Below the pieces are notes generated by a model. It searched no databases. It was not told where the DNA came from and worked only from the letters and a program-made list of their open reading frames with translations. Positions 44,557 to 52,879 of a stretch of 64,000 nt of DNA are shown in pieces. The DNA is from VXNE01 sp965261535. GTDB taxonomy: Bacteria > Pseudomonadota > Gammaproteobacteria > Pseudomonadales > Azotimanducaceae. The translations under genes were made by a program, and so were the position numbers. Within the stretch, counting starts at the first letter, position 1. Each line of letters begins with the position of its first letter. The stretch covers positions 2,356,001 to 2,420,000 of the forward strand of contig OZ253469.1 of the NCBI GenBank assembly GCA_965261535.1, written 5' to 3'.

Positions 44557-45603
44557 CTACCATTTCTCCGGCGGCGCGAAGGCGTTTATGCCGAGATTCT
44601 CGCGCAGCGATACGGACGTATCCGCGGTGTGTTGGTCCAGGCGAATGCCGATCGCGTCGGCGACGCGGGTGATGCCGTTGAAACCGGACGCGATCAGGAT
44701 GGCGTCGCTGGCGCTTTGCGGTCCGAGCAACCGGGAACCCGCCGAGCGCAGGTTTGCAACTTCATTCCAGCGCCAGCCGGCGACGGCTTCCGCCAACTGG
44801 ATCAGAAGTCTCCCATGCGGCACGCGGCCATCGCCCGATGCGCGGCCGGTAACCACGTTCAAATCCGTTTCGTGTCCGGCGTTTTTGGCGCTCTCCCGGA
44901 GCGACACGGTATGCGAAGTGGTTCAGTAGAAGCATTCGTGTACGGCGGAGACGCGTGCAGCGATCAGTTCAACCTGCGGGCGGGCAAGAGCGAATCGCGC
45001 ATTCGGAGCCATGTAGTAGGAATTGCCGAAGGCGCCAAAGAACAGATCGAGAGCATTCGGCACCAGGGCGAGCGAGCGAAGAATGTTTGCGCCGCCCTGA
45101 CGAGCGATAGGGATCCACGCACCGGCATCGACGACATCCGTCGAACTTTCTGAAGTCGGCGCACCCGTTTGCGCTTGGGGCAGATTCGGCAGATCGAGGC
45201 CCACGCCCTGCGCGTAGGTGTCCACGACGACCGGGCTCGCGACGACGGCGACCAGTTCAACATAGGCCTCCGGCCGCATGCCCTTGGCAATGACGTGGTC
45301 GAACCAGCGGCGTGTCAGGCGGCCGGAGTGATTGCGGATGCCGTGAATTGCCTCAATGGCAGAGGGCGGCAAGTCGTTGCCGCTATCGTGTTCGCCCGAG
45401 ATAGCGATCGCGGACAGCGATCCTGTGCGTTGTTGGCAGAGAGAACAGGCTACCGCCGCGCGGGCTTCGCGGACGATGGCGAGGCGGTCCGACCCGCTCC
45501 ACCAGGCGCCCGGCGCGGCGATGGCATAGAGCGCATTATTGTGAGCGGCGCCGGTGAGGCTCCCCACCGGGAGAACGGCACGCGAATAGTCGATTGCTGT
45601 CAG
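44557..45603 (-). CDS. AhpD-like alkylhydroperoxidase-related selenoprotein (in-frame TGA read as Sec)
   Basis: Two open segments (45603-44926 and 44922-44557) lie in one frame, separated only by TGA at 44925-44923. Read through, they form a single protein of about 348 residues like the alkylhydroperoxidase/carboxymuconolactone-decarboxylase superfamily. The TGA falls in VHECFY-U-TTSHT, giving a CxxU redox motif where relatives have CxxC. A hairpin follows at the right distance. A second CxxC (CSLC) lies near residue 53. The start is uncertain: CTG at 45603 has GAAGG 7 bases upstream and overlaps the preceding stop (CTGA), while GTG at 45567 is the alternative. It is coupled to the DUF3750 gene. 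A plain nonsense mutation is possible but both halves are intact. Confidence 0.8.
44889..44903 (-). promoter_or_regulatory. bacterial SECIS-like hairpin
   Basis: On the minus strand CGCTC, CGGGA, GAGCG forms a 5-bp stem with a 5-base loop whose second base is G. The loop starts about 25 bases after the TGA, within the 16-37 base window described for bacterial selenocysteine insertion elements. An outer pairing of CGTGTC with GACACG further downstream could extend it. Confidence 0.55.
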
Positions 45604-46520
45604 CCTTGATCCTTCGCGTTGCGGGAGGCGGGGCCATCTTCCCACACGGCGGCGCACCTGTGGGCTGGCTCCGCTGCGGAAGCGTTCTGTCCTGTCCACA
45701 CTTCGGAGCGTCTATTCGACGGCCAGGTTCCGAGGCCCGGGAGCTTGATCGCCAGGGAAATGAAATCTATACCGGCGACCAGGCCGCCAAGGTTCACTTC
45801 AATGCCCTCCTCCAATGCCGCCAAGATGCCGAATACGCCGAACGCCGAGAATTGATAGCCCGTTCCGCTTGGCGCCTTTCCAAAAACGGTGCCAGTGCCG
45901 AGGTAGTCCTTGCCGATTGCCGTAGGTGGCAGATCCAGTCGCAATTCCGGCACATGCCGTGCCACATACGCGGTAAACGTGTTGCTGTTCGGGCCGGGCC
46001 AGGTGCGGTACTTGCGCTGGTAGGGATAGCCGTCGATCGCCGCCTCCATCTTGTCGATGACAGTGTCGACATCGTCGCCGCGAAGGTCGGCCAACAGCAC
46101 AGGACGACTGGAAAACCACTCGGCATCCGGGTTGCCGCGCCGCCTGACCAGCGCTGATCCCGTGCGCCACAATCGCCAGCCGATCACTTCGTAGCGCTGG
46201 TAGTGATCCGCATCCGTGCGCTTGGCGGCGATCCAGGTGTGTACCGCGGCGCCCCCGCGGGGACCCCAGGTGCGCGCCGCGTAGACCTGAACGATGGCCG
46301 AGGGCATGACTGCGGGGTCCGGGGCTTGCCCGGTCGCCGAGTGTCCCGCGTCCCGCCAGTGCGGCTGATCAGAGAACGCGCGCCATGCGATGGAAATCAC
46401 AACGGGCGCAACGAATACTGCCAACAGGACCCAGATCACCGGCGGCGACCAACGGCGAACGCGGGCGAACTTTGACGACTCCGATTTTCGCTTCGAGAGA
46501 CGATGTCTTGCCTCCATCAT
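45600..46520 (-). CDS. DUF3750 domain-containing protein
   Basis: The 306-residue protein has one N-terminal membrane helix (about residues 25-48, VIWVLLAVFVAPVVISIAW). It is followed by a domain with IVQVYAARTWGPRGGAAVHT and YEVIGWRLWRTG, the pattern of DUF3750. The function of the family is unknown. A C-terminal amphipathic segment follows FGVFGILAALEEG. The ATG at 46520 is preferred to a TTG at 46559. Its stop overlaps the probable start of the selenoprotein gene, hinting at a shared role, perhaps in envelope redox or lipid peroxide metabolism. That role is inference only. Confidence 0.78.
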   Translation of the reverse strand: MMEARHRLSKRKSESSKFARVRRWSPPVIWVLLAVFVAPVVISIAWRAFSDQPHWRDAGHSATGQAPDPAVMPSAIVQVYAARTWGPRGGAAVHTWIAAKRTDADHYQRYEVIGWRLWRTGSALVRRRGNPDAEWFSSRPVLLADLRGDDVDTVIDKMEAAIDGYPYQRKYRTWPGPNSNTFTAYVARHVPELRLDLPPTAIGKDYLGTGTVFGKAPSGTGYQFSAFGVFGILAALEEGIEVNLGGLVAGIDFISLAIKLPGLGTWPSNRRSEVWTGQNASAAEPAHRCAAVWEDGPASRNAKDQG

Positions 46521-46569
46521 GCTGTAGAGGGTAGCTTTACCGACCTTCTCCAATGTCAAGGAGTTTCAA

Positions 46570-47334
46570 TTGATCGAATTGCACTATTGGCCGACACCCA
46601 ACGGCCGGAAAGCCACGATCATGCTTGAGGAATGCGGCCTCGACTACACCATTATTCCAGTTGACATCTTCAGCGGCGATCAGTTCAAACCGGAATTCCT
46701 GCGTATCAGCCCAAACAACCGCATGCCGGCCATCGTGGATCGCGATCCCGTCGGCGGCGGTGAGCCGTTGGCCATATTCGAATCCGGCGCGATTCTCGAA
46801 TACCTCGCCGACAAGACGGGGAAGTTCCTGGCCAGGGAAGGAGCGGGCCGCTACAAGGCGCTGCAATGGGTGTATTGGCAGATGGCGAACCTCGGGCCGA
46901 TGATGGGTAACGCCAATCATTTCAAGAACTATGGCAGGGATCTCGTCGATGACGTGAAGTTGCTCGAATACGGTGAGAGGCGCTTCGTGGGCGAAGTAGA
47001 CCGTCTCGCCGGCGTCATGGATGCCCATCTGTCGGCGAATCGCTATCTCGCGGGCGCCGAGTACACGATCGCCGACATGATCACGTGGCCGTGGGCGCGG
47101 ATCATCCCCAATATGATCTACGACGGCTCGTGGGAGAACGTCCCGAACCTGTCGCGCTGGAGCTATGAAGTCGGCCAGCGCCCCGCGGTGGCCAGGTGTT
47201 TCCGGATGCACAGCGATTGGGGGAAGCGCGAGCGCACGGAAGAGCAGGAGAAAGCGCGGCTCGAGCTGTTCTTCAACCAGGACAGCGAAAAGGTTCGCGA
47301 GTTTCGGGAAGCGGCGGCGAAGTCCGCGTCCTGA
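46570..47334 (+). CDS. glutathione S-transferase family protein
   Basis: The 254-residue protein has an N-terminal thioredoxin-fold domain (LHYWPTPNGRKATIMLEECG, NNRMPAIVD, FESGAILEYLADKTG) and a C-terminal helical domain with WQMANLGPMMGNANHF. This resembles the Nu-class YghU/YfcG transferases that use glutathione in disulfide reduction. The start is a TTG with a strong AAGGAG at 46558-46563 and 6-base spacing. It is divergent from the DUF3750 gene, so the two promoters share a very short region. Confidence 0.9.
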   Translation: MIELHYWPTPNGRKATIMLEECGLDYTIIPVDIFSGDQFKPEFLRISPNNRMPAIVDRDPVGGGEPLAIFESGAILEYLADKTGKFLAREGAGRYKALQWVYWQMANLGPMMGNANHFKNYGRDLVDDVKLLEYGERRFVGEVDRLAGVMDAHLSANRYLAGAEYTIADMITWPWARIIPNMIYDGSWENVPNLSRWSYEVGQRPAVARCFRMHSDWGKRERTEEQEKARLELFFNQDSEKVREFREAAAKSAS

Positions 47335-47490
47335 CACCTCGGGGCGGTTCGGCGGGCTAGCGCCATGAAATCCGTCGGCCCTTCGGGCGCCGTGTTTCAC
47401 CCCCGCCCGGAGCCCTCTGTTTCACCCATCCCACCCGTCCCGCACCCCGCGCCTTGGTCGGCACTACGTGCCGTTCTACGGCGCAGGCTG

Positions 47491-48315
47491 CTAGAGCGCT
47501 TCGATCGCTTCCCGCATCTTTTGGACGTGCTGGTCGGCCGTCAGCCCGCCGCCGAGCGTGCGCAAACAAATATGCGTTAGTCCGGCGTCGCCCCAGGCTT
47601 GAACCCGGTCGTGCCATTCGGCTTCGCGGGGTCCCACGACTGCGACACCGGCCTCTTTGCCAATTTCGTCAGGATTCCGCCCCGCGTCTATTGCCGCGGC
47701 GTCAATGTCAGCCTTCACGCCTGGATACTCTTCGGGCGAGCAGAGGATGAACCAGCCGTCGGCCTGGCGTCCGATGCGGCGACGGATCCGCGCCACGGGG
47801 ACGCCGCTCGGACCGATCCAGATCGGAATCGGTCGCTGCACCGGTAGCGGGTCGATTCCTGCGCCCTTGATGGTGTCCCAGCGTCCCTCGAAGTCCACGG
47901 TCTCTTTCGTCCACAACAGTCGCATGAGATCGATCTGCTCCTCGATGCGTGCTCCGCGCGTGTGGAAATCGGCGCCCAGAATCGCGTACTCGGCGGCGCT
48001 GCCACCGACTCCCAGACCGAGACGCAGGCGGCCGCCGCTCAAGACATCAAGCACCGCCGCCTGTTTCGCGAACAGGGCGGTCTGGCGCGATGGCGTGACG
48101 ATGACGGACGGGACCAGCTCGATCTTCTGCGTCACGGCGGCGATGTAGGCCAGCATCATCATGGGTTCGAGCAGGTGGCCGCTATTGGGGCGCAACACCT
48201 GGTCCGGGACTCGCAGGTGGGTATAGCCCAACTCCTCGGCGGCCTGCGCGAAAGCCACTAAGGCCTGCAGGTCGTCCTTCAGTTCACGCACTGGAAGAGA
48301 TATCCCGATTCTCAT
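47491..48315 (-). CDS. LLM class flavin-dependent (F420/FMN) oxidoreductase
   Basis: The 274-residue TIM-barrel protein belongs to the luciferase-like family. It has MRIGISLPV at the start, LGYTHLRVPDQVL, the IELVPSVIVTPSRQTALFAKQ segment and LRLGLGVGGSAAEY. Such enzymes use FMN or F420 to oxidise or reduce alcohols, sulfonates or ketones. The ATG at 48315 has AGGAAA upstream and fits the family start. It is divergent from the CoA-transferase genes and may belong with them. Confidence 0.87.
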   Translation of the reverse strand: MRIGISLPVRELKDDLQALVAFAQAAEELGYTHLRVPDQVLRPNSGHLLEPMMMLAYIAAVTQKIELVPSVIVTPSRQTALFAKQAAVLDVLSGGRLRLGLGVGGSAAEYAILGADFHTRGARIEEQIDLMRLLWTKETVDFEGRWDTIKGAGIDPLPVQRPIPIWIGPSGVPVARIRRRIGRQADGWFILCSPEEYPGVKADIDAAAIDAGRNPDEIGKEAGVAVVGPREAEWHDRVQAWGDAGLTHICLRTLGGGLTADQHVQKMREAIEAL

Positions 48316-48399
48316 GTTTTCCTGGCCCTTTCCGGTATCGCGCAACAGTTTACTCTTTCCGCGTCTCCCGGCACTTGTCGGTTAGAATCGGGCTCGCCA

Positions 48400-49572
48400 A
48401 TGTCTGAGTCCCGCGGCCCCCTGCATGACGTGCGCATCGTCGATCTGACCGACGAACGCGGCATCTATGGTGCAAAGCTCCTTGCGGATCTCGGCGCTGA
48501 CATCGTACGGCCGGAGCCACCGGAAGGTGACCCGCTGCGCTGTCGCGGACCACGGCTCGAAGGCGCGCCGGAGGGAGACGATTCGCTTTGGCATGTGTTC
48601 TTTGCATCGTCGCGGCGCTTCTTTTGTGTCGACCTGAATAGCGAAGCGGGCAACGCGCAGCTCGATGCATTGATCGACCGGGCGCACGTCGTGCTCTGCT
48701 GCACGGGGGCGTTTGGCGCGGAACAGGAGCGTCTTGACGCCGCTCTGTCGCGCCGGCCCGAACTCGTGGTGGTGGAGGTCTCTTCTTTCGGCAAGGAGGG
48801 CCCCTGGCGCGACTACCTGGCGCCCGATATCGTCGCGGGAGCGCTGGGCGGGGCCGTTGCGCCGACAGGGGATGTCGACACCCCGCCGCTCAAGGTCTTT
48901 GGGGAACTGAACTTCATGCTATCCGGCGTATACGTCGCCATCGCGGCGTTGGGAGCGTTGCACCACGCGAGGGAAAGGAAAACGGGGCAGCGCGCCCACG
49001 TTCCGGTGCACGAGTGCATCGCTTCGAGCCTGGAACACGTGCTTATGTGGTACTGGTACCACGACCGTCTTCCCATGGCCAAGGGCCCGGTGCTGGAGCG
49101 GCGTGGAAGCCTGCACTGGACGAACGGATACCAGACGATGCCGGGCCGGGACGGCTGCATCCTGATCACCGGGGCGCCGAACCGCGATGCGCAGTTGGCA
49201 TGGCTGATCGAAGAGGGCGCGGCGGGCGATCTGTGGGATCCGAAATACCAGGATCCGGAAAACCGTGAGGAATTTACCGCGGCCTTGATGCAGCGCTTGC
49301 GGGAATGGGTGGCGACACGCGATGTGGGACCCTTGTTTGAGGAGGGGCAGTCTCGCGGTATGGCGTATGGTGAAGCGGTGCCGATCGAGCGCGTGGCGGA
49401 CAACCCCCATCTAAAAGCGCGCGACTGGTGGACGAACTATCTTCCCTCGGTTCGCGGTCCGGGCGCGCCGTATCACTTTAGCGGCACGCCCTGGAAAATC
49501 GGACTCTATGGCGATGTGGGCTCCGACACCGAAGCTGTGCTGTCGGAGATCGGTTGGACAAAGAGCCCATGA
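48400..49572 (+). CDS. CaiB/BaiF-type (family III) CoA-transferase, first of two
   Basis: The 390-residue protein has the interlocked-dimer family III fold, with VRIVDLTDERGIYGAKLLADLGADIVRPEPPEGD shortened here to LLADLGADIVRPEPPEGD and the later VVEVSSFGKEGPWRDY. At the catalytic position the usual Asp is replaced by Glu in HVPVHECIAS. It moves CoA between carboxylic acids. The stop overlaps the start of a second CoA-transferase gene (ATGA), suggesting a heteromeric enzyme like benzylsuccinate or malate CoA-transferases. The substrate is unknown. Confidence 0.88.
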   Translation: MSESRGPLHDVRIVDLTDERGIYGAKLLADLGADIVRPEPPEGDPLRCRGPRLEGAPEGDDSLWHVFFASSRRFFCVDLNSEAGNAQLDALIDRAHVVLCCTGAFGAEQERLDAALSRRPELVVVEVSSFGKEGPWRDYLAPDIVAGALGGAVAPTGDVDTPPLKVFGELNFMLSGVYVAIAALGALHHARERKTGQRAHVPVHECIASSLEHVLMWYWYHDRLPMAKGPVLERRGSLHWTNGYQTMPGRDGCILITGAPNRDAQLAWLIEEGAAGDLWDPKYQDPENREEFTAALMQRLREWVATRDVGPLFEEGQSRGMAYGEAVPIERVADNPHLKARDWWTNYLPSVRGPGAPYHFSGTPWKIGLYGDVGSDTEAVLSEIGWTKSP

Positions 49573-50777
49573 GACCGTTGGAAAAGTTAAGGATCCTGGA
49601 CTTGACCCATGTCCTTGCGGGGCCTTTCGCCACGCGCGTACTCGCCGACATGGGCGCGGATGTCGTGAAGGTCATGACATCCACCCGAGAGAGGGGACGT
49701 GGCCAGGATTCGCCGTACTATCTCATGTGGAACCGCAACAAGCGCGCGATCTCGCTGGACATGCGCCATGAGGAAAGCCGTGCGCTGGCTCGTCGTCTCG
49801 CGGACACGGCGGACATCGTGATCGACAACTTTTCCGCCGGGGTGGTGGATCGTTGGAACGTGGGCTACGAGACCGTGAGCGAAACCAATCCGGGAGTCAT
49901 CTACGTGCAGATGTCCGGGATGGGCGCGAGCGGCCCCTGGTCCGACTTCGTCACGTATGCGCCGACGATTCACGGCCTCGCGGGGCTGACGTACTTGACC
50001 GGGGTGCCTGGCCGCGGAGACATCGGCATCGGGTATTCCTACAACGACCACCAGGCGGGTCTGCACGCCGCCGTGGCGGTACTCGCGGCGCTGGAGGGAC
50101 GGCGCAGCACCGGCAGGGGCCAACGCGTCGACATGTCGCAGTTCGAAGTCGGCGTGAACTTCGCCGGCCCGGCTCTTTTGGATTGGTTCGCCAACGGGCG
50201 GTCCGCTTCTCCGGTAGTCAACCGCGATCCCTACGACAACAACGCGCCGCATGGCTGCTATCCCTGCGCAGGTGCGGCCACCGAGGCCCTTGCGGACGAA
50301 CGATGGGTGGCGATCGCCTGTATGAACGATGACCAGTGGCGTCGTTTTCGCGATGTGATGGGCGACCCGGAATGGTCGCGGGATCGCGCGCTTGCGACCG
50401 CCGCAGGACGCTCGAAGGCGGTAGAGATGCTGGGTGAGCGCATTGCACAGTGGACGCGCGGTCTGCAGGCGGAGGTCGTGATGACGCGTTGCCAGGCCGC
50501 CCGCGTGCCCGCTGGCGTGGTTCAGACCGGGCTCGATCTGGGCGAGCGGGATCCGCAACTGAAGCTGTCGGGGTTTCTGGTCGAAATCGAGGAGCAGCAT
50601 CCGAGCGCCGGTACAACGTATGCGGATCGCCTTCCCATTTACTTCGAGCGCACGCCGTGCGACGAGTACCGGCCAGCGCCCGAGGTGGGCCAGCACAACG
50701 GGGAGGTTCTCAACGAATGGCTCGGCATGTCCGAAGAAGAGGTCCGCCGCGGCGAAGAGGAGGGATTCCTGCGCTGA
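49569..50777 (+). CDS. CaiB/BaiF-type (family III) CoA-transferase, second of two
   Basis: The 402-residue protein has LRILDLTHVLAGPFATRVLA, GADVVKV, NRNKRAISLDM and GQRVDMSQFEVGVN, the canonical family III segments, with Glu at the catalytic acid position. It starts at the ATG overlapping the stop of the first transferase, so the two are probably made in equal amounts and may form one enzyme. An enoyl-CoA hydratase gene follows after 120-150 bases, pointing to breakdown of an unsaturated acyl-CoA. Confidence 0.9.
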   Translation: MRPLEKLRILDLTHVLAGPFATRVLADMGADVVKVMTSTRERGRGQDSPYYLMWNRNKRAISLDMRHEESRALARRLADTADIVIDNFSAGVVDRWNVGYETVSETNPGVIYVQMSGMGASGPWSDFVTYAPTIHGLAGLTYLTGVPGRGDIGIGYSYNDHQAGLHAAVAVLAALEGRRSTGRGQRVDMSQFEVGVNFAGPALLDWFANGRSASPVVNRDPYDNNAPHGCYPCAGAATEALADERWVAIACMNDDQWRRFRDVMGDPEWSRDRALATAAGRSKAVEMLGERIAQWTRGLQAEVVMTRCQAARVPAGVVQTGLDLGERDPQLKLSGFLVEIEEQHPSAGTTYADRLPIYFERTPCDEYRPAPEVGQHNGEVLNEWLGMSEEEVRRGEEEGFLR

Positions 50778-50928
50778 CGCTCCCCGGGTGATCGCGGGCT
50801 TGGCGCGTCTTCGTTTAGCTCCCTCGCGGCTCGCCGGAGGCGCGCCAAAAGGGGTGAGTTCCCCTATCCATTGGGCGGGACAGAATATGTAACAGGAGAT
50901 CATCTACGAAGTCGACGGTTCGGTCGCA

Positions 50929-51720
50929 GTGATCACGATGAACCGGCCGGAGACGCTCAACGCGTTGACCGACCGGACTCAAGCCGAAATCCGGCATGCT
51001 CTTGATCAGTCGGAAAGAAATGAAGCCGTGGTCGGGAGCATTCTCACAGGCGCTGGCCGGGGTTTCTGCTCCGGTGTCGACATGAACGTGCTTGGCGCCA
51101 TGAGCGAAGCGGGCCAACGCCTCGGCGAGAGCTATGCGAGCCTTGCCGCCGACCCGGGAAACCCGGACGGCGAACCGAACTTCGAAATCGGCCTCGCGTA
51201 TTTTCTCGGTCTGAGAAAACCCCTCATCGCCGCGATCAACGGGGCCTGCGCAGGACTCGGTTTCAGCTACGCGGTCTTCTGCGACCTGCGTTTTGTCGAC
51301 AGGACCGCCAGGTTCGTCACCTCATTCTCGCAACGCGGGCTGATCGCCGAGCACGGCGTGAGCTGGATGCTGCCGCGCTTGATCGGCCCAGCCAACGCGC
51401 TTGATATCCTCTGGACCGGACGGAGGTTTGAGGGTGAAGAGGCGGGTCGTCTGGGACTCGCCAACCGCGTCTGCGAACCCGGGGAGTGTGTCAACGATGC
51501 GAAGACCCATCTTCGCGAAATCGGCAAAACGGCGGCGCCCAAGTCACTCATGATGATGAAGAAGCAGATCTACCGACATCTCAACGCCGATCTTCGCGCG
51601 GCGATGGCAGAATCTATCGATTGGATGGATCAAAGTCTGGCGCACGAGGACTTCAAGGAGGGCGTAGCGTCCTTCGTCGAGCGCCGTCCACCAAATTTCT
51701 CGCGGATCAAGGTCGACTGA
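50929..51720 (+). CDS. enoyl-CoA hydratase/isomerase family protein, 5' end irregular
   Basis: The crotonase-fold protein has ITMNRPETLNALTD, the oxyanion segments GRGFCSGVDMNV and AAINGACAGLGFSYAV, and AEHGVSWMLPRLIGP. Homology clearly extends upstream through EIIYEVDGSVAV, but in that frame the only ATG (50887) is followed at once by TAA. AGGAG at 50894-50898 is well placed only for unusual starts. Translation may begin at GTG 50929 (263 residues, missing part of the first strand) or at an ATC near 50899-50904, or the gene may carry a nonsense change at codon 2. The two CoA-transferase genes lie upstream. Confidence 0.75.
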   Translation: MITMNRPETLNALTDRTQAEIRHALDQSERNEAVVGSILTGAGRGFCSGVDMNVLGAMSEAGQRLGESYASLAADPGNPDGEPNFEIGLAYFLGLRKPLIAAINGACAGLGFSYAVFCDLRFVDRTARFVTSFSQRGLIAEHGVSWMLPRLIGPANALDILWTGRRFEGEEAGRLGLANRVCEPGECVNDAKTHLREIGKTAAPKSLMMMKKQIYRHLNADLRAAMAESIDWMDQSLAHEDFKEGVASFVERRPPNFSRIKVD

Positions 51721-51742
51721 GGACTGGCGTTGGACGTCGCGA

Positions 51743-51958
51743 TCAGAGTGCGACAACGACCTCTTCGTAGGGGTCGTTCGCATGCGCAAGGGCATCCTGC
51801 CGGTTCATTTCAAGCGCTTCGCGAAGCACTTCGGCCAGCGTAGCGAGCAATTCATCCTTGGTGCGCTCCTGGGCATTTACCCCTGGAACCTCGGCAATCC
51901 ACCCGATCCACCAGCCTTCGTCCTGTGAAATGATCGCTGTCCAAGAGCGATGTCCCAT
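51743..51958 (-). CDS. HicB-like antitoxin family protein, orphan
   Basis: The 71-residue protein has the HicB-type partial RNase H fold pattern: WTAIISQDEGWWIGWIAEVP, then GVNAQERTKDELLATLAEVL. HicB usually neutralises the mRNA interferase HicA encoded just before it. Here only 44 bases separate it from the SDR gene and no hicA frame exists, so it is an orphan that may serve another role. There is no DNA-binding tail; it ends shortly after the helix. Confidence 0.7.
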   Translation of the reverse strand: MGHRSWTAIISQDEGWWIGWIAEVPGVNAQERTKDELLATLAEVLREALEMNRQDALAHANDPYEEVVVAL

Positions 51959-52002
51959 CGTCGCCTGTCTCCTGTGGCTGTCCTGCGTGGCGAAGTACCT
52001 TG

Positions 52003-52755
52003 TTATCCCCGACCGACAAACGGCATCTTGGTCGCCATGACGGTGAGGAAAAGGACGTTGGCGTCGAGGGGCAACCCGGCCATATAGAGTACGGCGCGCG
52101 TGACGTTGTCGATGTCCATCGTCGGTTCCTGGCGCACGGAACCACCCGCTTGCGGCACCCCTGAGCCCATGCGGCCGGTCATCGACGTCAAGGCATTGCC
52201 GATGTCGATCTGTCCGCATGCGATATCGTATTTGCGTCCGTCGAGCGCCGTGGCCTTGGTGAGCCCGGTGAGGCCGTGTTTCGTCGACGTGTACGGGGCG
52301 GAGTTGGGCCGGGGCACGTGCGCCGAGATGGAACCGTTGTTGATGATGCGGCCGCCCATCGGCGTCTGGTCTTTCATGATGCGGAACGCTTCCTGCGTGC
52401 ACAGGAAGGGGCCGGTCAGGTTCACGTTCACCACGTCGCGCCACTTGTCGATGTCGAGGTCTTCCAACGGCACCGGCGCGGCGCCGCGGCCGGCATTGTT
52501 GAACAGCAGGTCGAGCCGGCCGAAGCGCTCCTTGGTCGCAGCGAACAATGCAGCGACAGACGCGGGGTCGCTGACATCGGTGCCCACGGGCAGCGCACGT
52601 TCCCCGGCGGCGGATTCGGTTGCGGTTGCCCGGAGCAGTTCTTCCCGCCTGCCAGCCAGCGCGACCGCGTAGCCCTCTCTCAGCAGGCCCAGGGCGGCGG
52701 CTTTTCCGATGCCTGTGCCGGCGCCTGTGACTATGGCCACTTTTTGATGATTCAT
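52003..52755 (-). CDS. short-chain dehydrogenase/reductase
   Basis: The 250-residue SDR has the cofactor motif VTGAGTGIGKA near residue 9, NNAGRGA, a catalytic Ser in NNGSISAH and the YTSTK catalytic Tyr-Lys pair. GRREELL after the second strand suggests NADP preference. It oxidises or reduces an alcohol/ketone of unknown identity. The orphan HicB-like gene follows 44 bases downstream. Confidence 0.9.
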   Translation of the reverse strand: MNHQKVAIVTGAGTGIGKAAALGLLREGYAVALAGRREELLRATATESAAGERALPVGTDVSDPASVAALFAATKERFGRLDLLFNNAGRGAAPVPLEDLDIDKWRDVVNVNLTGPFLCTQEAFRIMKDQTPMGGRIINNGSISAHVPRPNSAPYTSTKHGLTGLTKATALDGRKYDIACGQIDIGNALTSMTGRMGSGVPQAGGSVRQEPTMDIDNVTRAVLYMAGLPLDANVLFLTVMATKMPFVGRG

Positions 52756-52879
52756 TGCTCGGCGATTCCACTCATATCGGTAGGGGTCTGGTGCGGCGAA
52801 GTCCTGGAGGGCGTTTTCCGCGCATTCCTTGTCGCTTCGGCCAATGGTAGCACCGGGTTCGCGGGGGACGGCGTGCGGT

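Noticed and set aside
44923..45699. Reading the AhpD-like gene as a complete protein ending at the TGA
   Set aside because: The stop falls in the middle of the redox motif and the conserved domain continues in the same frame, so a truncated product or two separate genes is less likely than Sec insertion.
47335..47490. GC-rich gap between the GST and LLM genes as a terminator
   Set aside because: Only a 4-bp stem with a 3-base loop could be drawn and there is no T-run.
51743..52771. Long minus-strand frame covering both the SDR and the HicB-like gene
   Set aside because: Only the last 71 codons look like protein; the rest is an out-of-frame reading of the SDR gene.
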